Below, one piece after another: positions 1 to 8,389 of a stretch of 64,000 nucleotides of DNA; within the stretch, counting starts at the first letter, position 1; each line of letters starts with the position of its first letter. The stretch is from Bizionia sp. M204 (GTDB taxonomy: Bacteria; Bacteroidota; Bacteroidia; Flavobacteriales; Flavobacteriaceae): contig NZ_CP046242.1 in NCBI RefSeq assembly GCF_023205095.1, forward strand, positions 671,001 to 735,000, read 5' to 3'. The position numbers and the translations under genes were made by a program. The notes below the pieces were generated by a model, which saw nothing but the letters and a program-made list of their open reading frames with translations, was not told where the DNA came from and made no database searches.

Positions 1-120
1 GCAACAGGTGATTTAGATGCTTACGAAAATTTACCAGGCTGTTGTAAATATGACCATGATATGGAAATGAACCAATCTGGTGACATGAAAGCGGAAGATC
101 ATACTAATCACGACGGTTAA
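1..120 (+). CDS. C-terminal end of an unknown protein (partial)
   Basis: The window opens inside a reading frame that ends with TAA at 118-120, leaving the last 39 residues. The tail is rich in His, Asp, Glu and Met and has a Cys-Cys pair (LPGCCKYDHDM, then EDHTNHDG), which could bind metal. The family cannot be named from so short a piece. A strong intrinsic terminator follows 13 bases after the stop, which supports this being the true end of a gene. Confidence 0.6.
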   Translation, partial: ATGDLDAYENLPGCCKYDHDMEMNQSGDMKAEDHTNHDG

Positions 121-133
121 TTCTTAAATAATG

Positions 134-174
134 AAAAAAGGCTGACTAAAACTTATATTTTAGTCAGCTTTTTT
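134..174 (+). terminator. Intrinsic terminator after the partial first gene
   Basis: A 10-bp perfect stem, GCTGACTAAA (141-150) paired with TTTAGTCAGC (159-168), is preceded by an A run and followed by six T (169-174). The rest of the gap up to 364 holds only a weak promoter candidate. Confidence 0.85.
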
Positions 175-287
175 ATATAAAAACGTACGCATATTTTCGT
201 GAAAAGCTTAATTCACAGCAACGCATTACACGACTATAAAAGTTGGAGGTGAGCGCCTAATTTCAGTATCAATACCAGCGCAACGGA

Positions 288-318
288 TTGCTATTTTCAA
301 ATAAAAGGATTACTTTCG
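288..318 (+). promoter_or_regulatory. Candidate promoter for the M24 peptidase pair
   Basis: TTG at 288-290, a 20-base spacer, then TACTTTCG at 311-318. This fits the Bacteroidota pattern TTG-N17-21-TAnnTTTG with one mismatch and lies about 47 bases before the ATG at 365. Such weak AT-rich motifs occur by chance, so this is a suggestion only. Confidence 0.3.
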
Positions 319-364
319 ATTTTATCCATTTTACAGCTACGTTATATTTACACAAAAGTTCAAT

Positions 365-1657
365 ATGAGATACGACTCCATTCCAAATACCTTATTCAAA
401 AAAAACAGAACGAACTTTATTTCTAAAATGCAACCTAACACCATTGCTATTTTAACATCTAACGATGTAAAACATAACAATGCCGACGATGTTATGGGTT
501 TTACGCAAAACAACGATTTATTTTATCTCTCTGGAATTGATCAAGAAGATACGATATTAGTGCTTTATCCGGATGCCTACAAAAAAGAAAATAAAGCCAT
601 TTTATTTATCAAGGAAACCAATGAACAGATAAAAGTTTGGGATGGTGAAAAACTCACCAAAGAACAAGCCATAGAAATTTCAGGAATTGAACGTGTTGAG
701 TGGATTCATGATTTTGAAATGACCTTACAATACATGGCTTTTGAAGCCGATGGGTTTTATCTAGGACATAATGAACATTTAAAACGAGTTACCAAGGACC
801 AAGAAACGCAACAAGACAGAATGATTAAATGGTGTAAAGAAAAATATCCTTTGCATGATTATTATCGCGCTGCAAAAATAACAAGAGCGCTACGCCCCAT
901 AAAACATGAAGAAGAAATTCTTCAAATTAAGAAGGCTGCAGCTATTAGCGTTGTTAGTTTTATGCGCGTTTTAAAAGCGTGCAAACCAGACATAAAGGAA
1001 TACGAATTGGAAGCCGAATTATCCTATAATTTAATACAATCGGGCGCAACCCGACATGCCTTTAAACCCATTGTGGCTTCAGGAAAAAATGCCTGTGCTT
1101 TGCATTATAATGCAAACGATGCCTTATGTAAATCTGGCGATATGATATTATTGGATTTTGGCGTTTGCTATGCCAATTATAATAGTGATACAACCCGTTG
1201 TTTTCCGGTAAACGGTAAGTTTTCAGCAAGACAAAAAGAGGTTTATTCTGCTGTTTTAAAGTGTTTAAAAGAAGGGAGTGAATTATTAAAACCTGGTGTT
1301 TTACCTTCAGATTACGAAACTCAAATGGCGCGATTGGTGGAAACTGAATTGATAGCTTTAGGGTTATTAAACGCTGATGAGGTTGCAAATCAGGATCCAG
1401 ATAAACCCTTGTATAAAAAATATTTTATGCATGGTACGGCACACCATATTGGATTAGACGTGCATGATGTTGGGTTGTATTCACGACCTTTAGAAGCGGG
1501 AATGGTACTCACTTGCGAACCTGGGATTTATATTCCTGAAGAAGGTATTGGTTGCAGGTTAGAGAATGATTATCTCATTACAGAAAATGGAACTATAAAT
1601 TTAACAGAAAAAATGCCAATCGAAATTAGTGATATTGAAGCATTAATGACCAAATAA
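365..1657 (+). CDS. pepP: Aminopeptidase P family protein (Xaa-Pro aminopeptidase, M24)
   Basis: A 430-residue cytosolic-looking metallopeptidase predicted to remove an N-terminal residue that precedes proline. The N-terminal creatinase/AMP_N-like domain covers about residues 1-150 and the pita-bread catalytic domain about 175-430. All five expected metal ligands are visible: D264 and D275 (LDFG...SDTTR), H360 (HGTAHHIG), E385 (CEPGIY) and E400 (RLENDYL). Length is normal for bacterial PepP. No signal peptide is seen. The next gene, 8 bases downstream, is a second M24 enzyme, so the two are probably co-transcribed. Membership of the M24B family is clear; substrate preference is inferred from the family. 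Confidence 0.93.
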   Translation: MRYDSIPNTLFKKNRTNFISKMQPNTIAILTSNDVKHNNADDVMGFTQNNDLFYLSGIDQEDTILVLYPDAYKKENKAILFIKETNEQIKVWDGEKLTKEQAIEISGIERVEWIHDFEMTLQYMAFEADGFYLGHNEHLKRVTKDQETQQDRMIKWCKEKYPLHDYYRAAKITRALRPIKHEEEILQIKKAAAISVVSFMRVLKACKPDIKEYELEAELSYNLIQSGATRHAFKPIVASGKNACALHYNANDALCKSGDMILLDFGVCYANYNSDTTRCFPVNGKFSARQKEVYSAVLKCLKEGSELLKPGVLPSDYETQMARLVETELIALGLLNADEVANQDPDKPLYKKYFMHGTAHHIGLDVHDVGLYSRPLEAGMVLTCEPGIYIPEEGIGCRLENDYLITENGTINLTEKMPIEISDIEALMTK

Positions 1658-1665
1658 TAAATAAG

Positions 1666-2874
1666 ATGATAGGAATAGGAGGATCAACAATAGAAGCAGA
1701 GTTAAACGCTATTAAACCAACAGCACATTTGATTAAGCCCATAAAAAAAGAAGAATTTCAACAGCGTATTGACAAGGCGTGTCAGTTAATGCAAGATCAA
1801 AATATACCAGCGATGTACTTGAATGCTGGGACCAATTTATTTTATTTTACAGGCATGAAATGGAGTGCTAGTGAGCGCATGGTAGGTGCTTTATTATTTC
1901 CAAATGGAACCCTTATTTATATAGCGCCTGAATTTGAAAAAGGAACCATATTAGATTTTATGCTCATTGAAGGGACTATTGCATGTTGGATAGAACATGA
2001 ATCGCCTTACAAGCTATTTGTAGACATCCTGAAAAATAATGGGGTAGAAGCAGGAAAAATTGCGATGGATGAATCCACACCCTTTTTTGTAATTGATGGC
2101 ATTAAAAATGCGCAAAACGCTTATAATTTAATCAACGCAAAATCCATTACGGCTGGGTGCAGAATGGTAAAGTCTGAAACAGAAATTGCAATTATGCAAC
2201 ATGCTATGGATATTACGCTGGAGGTTCAAAAAGCGACAGCTCGAATTTTACGCGTAGGGATTTCGGCAAAAGAGGTTACAGATTTTATTCATGAAGCGCA
2301 TAAAAAGCACGGCATTCCAACAGGTTCATATTTTTGTATCGTGTTGTTTGGTGTCGATTCCTCGTTTCCCCATGGCGTCAAAGCGCCTAAAGATTTAGCA
2401 GAAAACGATATGGTATTGATTGATACCGGTTGTATGCTTCATGATTATCTTTCAGATATTACCAGAACCTATGTTTTTGGAACTGCTAATGAGGAGCAAA
2501 CCCGTATTTGGAATATCGAGAAAGAAACACAATTGGCTGCTTTTAAAGCGTCTCAATTAGGAAATACCTGTGCAGACATTGATAAAGCAGCTCGCGTTGC
2601 TTTAGAAAAACATGGTTTAGGCCCTGATTATAAATTACCGGGATTACCACATAGAACAGGTCATGGCATTGGTTTAGGAATTCACGAATGGCCTTATATT
2701 GTTAAAAACGACCACACGGTTTTAGAGCCAGGCATGACGTTTAGTATTGAACCTATGATTTGCGTGCCAGATGCGTTTGGAATTCGTCATGAAGACCATG
2801 TATATATGACAAATTCGGGACCAAAATGGTTTACTCAGCCCATCCATAGTATAGATAACCCTTTTGGTTATTAA
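1666..2874 (+). CDS. Second M24 family Xaa-Pro peptidase / dipeptidase-like protein
   Basis: A 402-residue M24 peptidase that starts 8 bases after the first one. The metal ligands are present: D253 (LIDTG), D264 (SDITR), H333 (TGHGIG), E362 (SIEPM) and E376 (HEDHV). It lacks the HGTAHH signature of PepP and looks more like prolidase or the Xaa-Pro aminopeptidase group with a TGHGIGL motif. The first 25 residues, with a Gly-rich start (MIGIGGS), look like a short extension before the creatinase-like domain. The pair may act on different proline-containing peptides; this is inference. Nothing suggests decay. Confidence 0.88.
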   Translation: MIGIGGSTIEAELNAIKPTAHLIKPIKKEEFQQRIDKACQLMQDQNIPAMYLNAGTNLFYFTGMKWSASERMVGALLFPNGTLIYIAPEFEKGTILDFMLIEGTIACWIEHESPYKLFVDILKNNGVEAGKIAMDESTPFFVIDGIKNAQNAYNLINAKSITAGCRMVKSETEIAIMQHAMDITLEVQKATARILRVGISAKEVTDFIHEAHKKHGIPTGSYFCIVLFGVDSSFPHGVKAPKDLAENDMVLIDTGCMLHDYLSDITRTYVFGTANEEQTRIWNIEKETQLAAFKASQLGNTCADIDKAARVALEKHGLGPDYKLPGLPHRTGHGIGLGIHEWPYIVKNDHTVLEPGMTFSIEPMICVPDAFGIRHEDHVYMTNSGPKWFTQPIHSIDNPFGY

Positions 2875-2989
2875 TTTAATTGTTTAGTAATAAACCATTA
2901 GATTTCCATTTTATATACAAATTATTAGACTTCTATTTCGCCTTCTTTTCGGGAGGCGGTGTAGTTTATATCCATTGCGAACGTGAAGG

Positions 2990-4303
2990 CTATTCAGCTA
3001 ACCAACCATCTATAATGGTGTAAATTTCTTGTTTCGTTTCTGGCTTAAAGCTATTGATTCTTGTGGTATGACTTCCTTTAGGATTTATATATTTATAAAC
3101 GGCTCTTTTTGAAGCGTCTTCAGTAAGCTCTACGGCCGTTGCACTCCAAGAATCGTATTCACCATAAATAAACAACATATCTTGAGCCGAAGTATCTAAA
3201 AAGGTTTTAATATCCTGCATCGGTTTTAAATTATATGTTTTGCTAATGCCTTCAGGAAAAGCCCAATCGAATTTATAAATTTCTTCGGTATTTAAATACG
3301 TTTTAAATGGTGCCGTTTCATATCCGTAAATGCCTTGTTCGGTTAGTGCCGCCCAAAAATAAGGTTGTAAACTAGCCACGGATTGTTCTTCAAAAAAGCC
3401 ATAACCAACCACATCTATTAAATGCTTGTATAGTTCTTCCACTTTAACATCTCCAGATGGAATACTATCAACTGATGTTCCCCATTGCCAAAAGGCGAAT
3501 GAATATTCTAAAATTGTGTAATCTATGGCGTTTTCAACCCCAAATTCCCAAGAGAATCCTTTTTCTTGACCCACTTTTTTCATCATTTCTAACAGCGCCT
3601 GTCTATTTTCAAAACATAAATTTTGAAAGGCCTTAATTTTCTCACGATCGTCTTTAGTGCCAACACTTTTTAGAAATGAATATACTCTTGGATCTTCACG
3701 TTGGTAATTTAAAGGTCCCACATAACAGACACTGGCATCTACCGTATTTGGAAAATACCTTCTGTGTGCCATAGTCGTTTGGCAGCCTTTAGAGATTCCT
3801 GTCGTAACAAACTTCGCGTCGGGATAGAGCATATTTTTAATTTCATTGATAATAAAATTCTGATCTTTTGCCGCATTTTCAACGGTTAAGGTATTCCAGT
3901 CAATGTTTTCAGGACGCGAATCATTAAAATAGCGATGCTCTATAGTTAACTGATTGGCTTGATAATGATTGGCGAGTTCCCCAGCTTTTTCAGAACCAAT
4001 ACCATAACCGCGAAGCTCAACAATTACGGGTTTGTTAATATTTTCGAAACCTAAAAAAACACGTTGCTTAAAAGTGCCTTTGGTTAAATCATTATGATCT
4101 ATGGGCTGTTGAAACCAAATTTCATAGTTTTCATCAAAATGACTAACGGCTTCCCTTTTTTCAATACGCACCACATTTTTCAGGCTTGCTAATTTCTCGA
4201 AGATTGATGTTTCAATAGTCGATTCATTCGCCGTTTGCATTGTTTTACAACTCACGAATACTATTGCAGTAGCTACTATAATAAAGGCTTTGGTCACTTT
4301 CAT
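2990..4303 (-). CDS. S37 family (PS-10-like) serine peptidase, lipoprotein
   Basis: Predicted tripeptidyl aminopeptidase of the alpha/beta hydrolase fold, family S37. The nucleophile motif TGISKG lies in the first half, the acidic residue probably in FIYGEYDSW, and the histidine in KGSHTTR near the end. I place the start at the ATG at 4303 because this puts a lipoprotein signal directly at the N-terminus (KAFIIVATAIVFVSC, Cys 19). An upstream ATG at 4348 would add 15 polar residues before it. The protein should be anchored in the periplasm or outer membrane and trim peptides there. It stands alone, with its 3' end facing the M24 pair. Confidence 0.82.
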   Translation of the reverse strand: MKVTKAFIIVATAIVFVSCKTMQTANESTIETSIFEKLASLKNVVRIEKREAVSHFDENYEIWFQQPIDHNDLTKGTFKQRVFLGFENINKPVIVELRGYGIGSEKAGELANHYQANQLTIEHRYFNDSRPENIDWNTLTVENAAKDQNFIINEIKNMLYPDAKFVTTGISKGCQTTMAHRRYFPNTVDASVCYVGPLNYQREDPRVYSFLKSVGTKDDREKIKAFQNLCFENRQALLEMMKKVGQEKGFSWEFGVENAIDYTILEYSFAFWQWGTSVDSIPSGDVKVEELYKHLIDVVGYGFFEEQSVASLQPYFWAALTEQGIYGYETAPFKTYLNTEEIYKFDWAFPEGISKTYNLKPMQDIKTFLDTSAQDMLFIYGEYDSWSATAVELTEDASKRAVYKYINPKGSHTTRINSFKPETKQEIYTIIDGWLAE

Positions 4304-4517
4304 CGTTGTAGTATTTAGGCTTGTTTTATGTTTTTTGAATTGGGTCATTGCTATAAATTTCAGGTTCTAAATATACTCATATTATAAGCAAACATGCCTT
4401 CCATTCTTAATTTCAGCAGGACTTTAACAATTTAAAAAAAACCTGTTGATTTCATCTGACGAAATCCTACAATAAAGTTATAATGCTTTTTTTGTTAAAT
4501 TCTTCGTGGGTTCGGAA

Positions 4518-5135
4518 TTAATCACTCAACACATACAACCTAGAGGTTAATGCAAAATTAATTAACTCGCCAATGGTTACCAGGTTCAGTTTTTTTCTGA
4601 TGTTTTGTTTGTGTTTTTCAACGGTTAGCACCGAAATATTTAGGGTAGCGGCTATTTCTTTACTTAATTTCCCCGAGGCTAGGACGACCAAAATTTCCTT
4701 TTCACGCTTGGTTAGTGTTTTTACTAAGGCTGCATTGGCATCAGACGGTTCTAGATTTTCCTGAAATTTTTTAAAGTTTAAGAGCGCCAAGTTTATGGTT
4801 AATTTCAGCTGATTAAGATTAAACGGTTTAAGAATATAGGCAAATGGCATCGTTTTTTTTGCGCGCTCCACAATATCTGTATCGGAATAAGCGGTAAGAT
4901 ATACCACGGGAATTATTTTGGTTTCGCTAATTTTTTCTATAATGTCTATACCATCCTTATCCGATTTCAGGTTGATGTCTGAAATAATCAAGTCGTAATT
5001 ATTTTTTAAAAATAGCGCTATGGCACTTTCATAGTTTCTTGCCACATCTATTTGCGCAAATTGATCTTTGTTTAAGGACAATTGGAGGTCCTTGGCAATT
5101 ATCAATTCATCTTCTATTAGTAATATGTGTAACAT
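4518..5135 (-). CDS. LuxR/NarL-type response regulator
   Basis: A 205-residue two-component regulator. The receiver domain (about 1-120) has the acidic pocket E8-D9, phospho-acceptor D53 (ISDINL) and the conserved lysine in ILKPF. A LuxR-type helix-turn-helix follows (about 138-200, with SKEIAATLNIS and TVEKHKQNIRKKL). It begins 17 bases after the stop of the sensor kinase gene at 5153-8239 and is almost certainly its partner. The target genes cannot be read from the sequence; no repeated operator was seen nearby. Confidence 0.92.
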   Translation of the reverse strand: MLHILLIEDELIIAKDLQLSLNKDQFAQIDVARNYESAIALFLKNNYDLIISDINLKSDKDGIDIIEKISETKIIPVVYLTAYSDTDIVERAKKTMPFAYILKPFNLNQLKLTINLALLNFKKFQENLEPSDANAALVKTLTKREKEILVVLASGKLSKEIAATLNISVLTVEKHKQNIRKKLNLVTIGELINFALTSRLYVLSD

Positions 5136-5152
5136 AATTTTATGTGCTTTAC

Positions 5153-8100
5153 TTATACATTTTTTAAGGGTATGTTTATTATATTTTTGGTTCCAAAATG
5201 ACTTTCTATAGTTATTGAACCATCTACTTGTGTAACCATATCTCGCACTAGATCTAGGCCCATGGAATTGGATTTGGTATCGGTTTCCGTATAGCCTTTG
5301 CCGTTATCGTTGACTATCAATGTCAAAACATTGTTATTTTCTGAACAGGTTACAGTAACCAAATTAGCTTCGCTAAAGGTGCTAAATGCATGTTTCGAGA
5401 TGTTTGTAATTAGTTCGTTTAAAATTAAGCCGTATACCGTTGTATTCAAATTATGTAATTCAAAAGGTTTAATTTGGTATTGCATTCTAAATTTTAATTG
5501 TTCCGATTCGCCCAAGGCCTCCAATATGTTATTGCACAAATTAATCGTGAATGTTTTTATTTCAATAGTCTTGGAATCCAGTTTTAGAGCATCTTCCACA
5601 AAGGCAATGGCCAAAATTCTGTTTTTTGCAACTTGCAAGGCTTCATGTGCCAAGTCATCTTGAATAAGTCGTGATTGTATGTTTAATAAACTAGAAACAA
5701 TTTGTAGGTTGTTTTTTACGCGATGTTGTAATTCCCGCATTAGAAATTTTATATTTTCTCTTTGCGAAATTGAAACTTTATAAGCTTCATTTAACGCATC
5801 ATTTTTTGCTTGCACTTCCTTTGTTCGTGCTGTTACGGTCTTTTCTAATAAGTGTTTTTCTTGATTTAAGCGATAAGTTTTGTAGTAATAGAAACCGAAA
5901 ATTAAGCCTAAAAGAAAGAGCAGGATTACTATGTTAAAAAGCGTAGTTTGATACCATGGCGGTACAATGGTGAGTTGCATGGTGTCTTCATGGGGGCTCC
6001 ACATTCCGTTTGCATTTGTGGCTTTAACTTTAAAGGTATAGGTTCCTGGATTTAGGTTGGTATAAGTAATGTTGTTGTTTTTGGTGATGGGTCTCCAGGA
6101 TTCATCAAACCCTTCCATATAATAGGCATAATCTACTTTATCCGAATTGATGAAATTGATAGCCCTATAATTAAAGGTCAATACGTTTTCATCACTATTA
6201 AACACCATATTGTTACTATAAAGCTCATTTCTATTTATGTCTGTATTAAATAACTCAATAGACTCAATATGTACTTTTGGTAAAAACGGACTTGTTTTTA
6301 TAGTTGTTGGCCGGAATATATTGATGCCATCTATTCCACCAAAATAAAAGGTGCCATTCCTGTCCTTGAAACCTGCTTTTCCATTAAATTCATTGTTTTG
6401 AAGCCCATCATTTTGCGTGTAATTTGTAAAGGTATTGTTGTCTGTATTTAGCACAGAAATACCATAATTGGTACTAACCCAAATATTATCCTTATCATCC
6501 GCTATTACGGTGTAAATAAAGTCGTTAGGAAGGCCTTTTTGCTTATAGTAAATAGTGGTATTTAAGGTCATGATATTTAATTTGGTTAATCCAACACTAG
6601 TGCCAAACCACATGTTTCCTTTTGCGTCTTCTGCGATACCGAAAACACGGTTGCTACTCAACTTCTTGTCATTTTCATCTGCGGCTGTAAGTTTTTGAGT
6701 CTGTCCGTTTTTGTTTAACTTAAAAACACCTTCATCTGTACCTAACCACAGATTGTTTTTAGAATCTACGAATGACGTACGCGCTCTGTTCAACGGTTTA
6801 TTATTAATGCGATATTCCGAAAAAGTATTGGTTTCTATATTGTACATATACAGTCCACCAGACCATGTGGCCACCAGCAGTTCGGTTTTAGAACGTGGTG
6901 TAATTTGTATAACATCACGATTTGATATGCCGTTATTTGCACCTTTTACTTCTAAAAATCTATCGGTTTCTGAATTATATTTTAATAAGCCCGTTGTAAA
7001 TCCACCAGCCCATATAGTGCCATTAAAATCTTTGATTAAGGTGTAAATTAATTCGTCTCTATAATTTTGATACTGCTTAAATTTTTGTGTTTTGAAATCA
7101 TATTTAATAATACCTACCGTGCTCCCTATGAGTAAGGTGGAGTCTTTAAGCGGAAGAAATTGAAAGGAACTTATTTTTTTTGAAGCTGAAAAGCCAGGTA
7201 TTTTTAACTTGAGCGTTTTAAATTTTTCCCGATAGCTATTAAAATGAAACAAACCCTCGCCATCTGTGGCAAACCATAAATTTCCTTCGTTGTCACCTTT
7301 AATATCATTAATTTCAATGGGTGTGAAACTCATATGATTTTGATCAGCAAATACATGTTTTACTAGATTTTGTTTTTTAATAAAATAAGTATAAGCCCCG
7401 GAATCTGCACCTATTAAAATCCGATTATTTTGGCCTGTATAAAAACAATTCACGCCATCATTATTGATAATAATGTTTGTTTTATTTGTTTGCAAATCAT
7501 AACTATAAAAACCTATATCTGTACCAATGTACATTGTGCTATTTTTAATAAAGATTGCGTTGTGAGAGCTGTCGTCTAGCATTTTGAAGTTGCTTATAAC
7601 GCCACTTTTCATATTGTAATTTAAAAGGCCAGATGCTGTAGTTGCTAGTATATAATTATCTGTATTTAAAGCAAACACATCTTGAACGTAATTTTCAATC
7701 TTGCTTTTTGGTAGGTTCTTGGTTTTAAGTGTTTTATTTTCTCGATTGAAAATCATGAACGCATTCCGAAAAGAAAACAATAGTACTTTTTCACCTAAAG
7801 GGCGAATTTTATAAGATGTATTTGTATTTAAAACTTCCACATTTTTTGAAAGCTCAATAAATTTATCTGTAGACAATTTCAATCCAAAAATTCCTTTGGA
7901 GTTGGAGGCTATAAAAAGTGTGTCGTTTGCTATATATAAATCCCTAGCGTGATCTTCTGGTATACTTAAGGAATCCAAAGGGTTGTTGTTGTAAACTTTA
8001 AAATCTGCACTATTATAACGGTGTAAACCATCTTCCGTAGCTAACCAAAGATAATCCAAACTATCTTGAACCAAGGCTTTTACATTAAGCTGTATTAAAC

Positions 8101-8239
8101 CTTCCTTTTGGCCTATTTGTTTAATTTTTAATGTGTCTACGTGCACATCATTTTGACCTACAGCATAAAATACTGAAGAAAATAGCGCAAAAAAAACAAT
8201 ATATATTTTAAACAAGTTCTGAAAAATTGGGTATAACAA
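5153..8239 (-). CDS. Two-component propeller sensor histidine kinase (Reg_prop, Y_Y_Y, HisKA_2)
   Basis: A 1028-residue membrane sensor. The N-terminal hydrophobic stretch is a signal or anchor. Residues about 45-640 form a periplasmic beta-propeller with repeated Reg_prop motifs (WLATEDGL, WFATDGEGL, WLGTDEGV, WFGTSVGL). A Y_Y_Y domain follows (about 690-755), then one transmembrane helix (about 765-790). The cytosolic kinase has H839 in a HisKA_2 box (ELQHRVKNNLQ), an N-box (NELITNISKHA) and a G-box (DNGKGY). No receiver or AraC domain is fused, unlike the classical hybrid systems. The start codon appears to be TTG at 8239; no in-frame ATG lies near. The ligand is unknown. Confidence 0.9.
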   Translation of the reverse strand: MLYPIFQNLFKIYIVFFALFSSVFYAVGQNDVHVDTLKIKQIGQKEGLIQLNVKALVQDSLDYLWLATEDGLHRYNSADFKVYNNNPLDSLSIPEDHARDLYIANDTLFIASNSKGIFGLKLSTDKFIELSKNVEVLNTNTSYKIRPLGEKVLLFSFRNAFMIFNRENKTLKTKNLPKSKIENYVQDVFALNTDNYILATTASGLLNYNMKSGVISNFKMLDDSSHNAIFIKNSTMYIGTDIGFYSYDLQTNKTNIIINNDGVNCFYTGQNNRILIGADSGAYTYFIKKQNLVKHVFADQNHMSFTPIEINDIKGDNEGNLWFATDGEGLFHFNSYREKFKTLKLKIPGFSASKKISSFQFLPLKDSTLLIGSTVGIIKYDFKTQKFKQYQNYRDELIYTLIKDFNGTIWAGGFTTGLLKYNSETDRFLEVKGANNGISNRDVIQITPRSKTELLVATWSGGLYMYNIETNTFSEYRINNKPLNRARTSFVDSKNNLWLGTDEGVFKLNKNGQTQKLTAADENDKKLSSNRVFGIAEDAKGNMWFGTSVGLTKLNIMTLNTTIYYKQKGLPNDFIYTVIADDKDNIWVSTNYGISVLNTDNNTFTNYTQNDGLQNNEFNGKAGFKDRNGTFYFGGIDGINIFRPTTIKTSPFLPKVHIESIELFNTDINRNELYSNNMVFNSDENVLTFNYRAINFINSDKVDYAYYMEGFDESWRPITKNNNITYTNLNPGTYTFKVKATNANGMWSPHEDTMQLTIVPPWYQTTLFNIVILLFLLGLIFGFYYYKTYRLNQEKHLLEKTVTARTKEVQAKNDALNEAYKVSISQRENIKFLMRELQHRVKNNLQIVSSLLNIQSRLIQDDLAHEALQVAKNRILAIAFVEDALKLDSKTIEIKTFTINLCNNILEALGESEQLKFRMQYQIKPFELHNLNTTVYGLILNELITNISKHAFSTFSEANLVTVTCSENNNVLTLIVNDNGKGYTETDTKSNSMGLDLVRDMVTQVDGSITIESHFGTKNIINIPLKNV

Positions 8240-8389
8240 GTAACAAAATTTTGAATTGAATATAAAAACAATCTACTTATAATTAAGTATTTACTTTCAA
8301 ATATATGTGCTTAACCATTATCACTCTGTAATATTATATAGTTTTTTTTATTTCTATATTGCCTTAAATAAAGTGTATTTATGTCCATT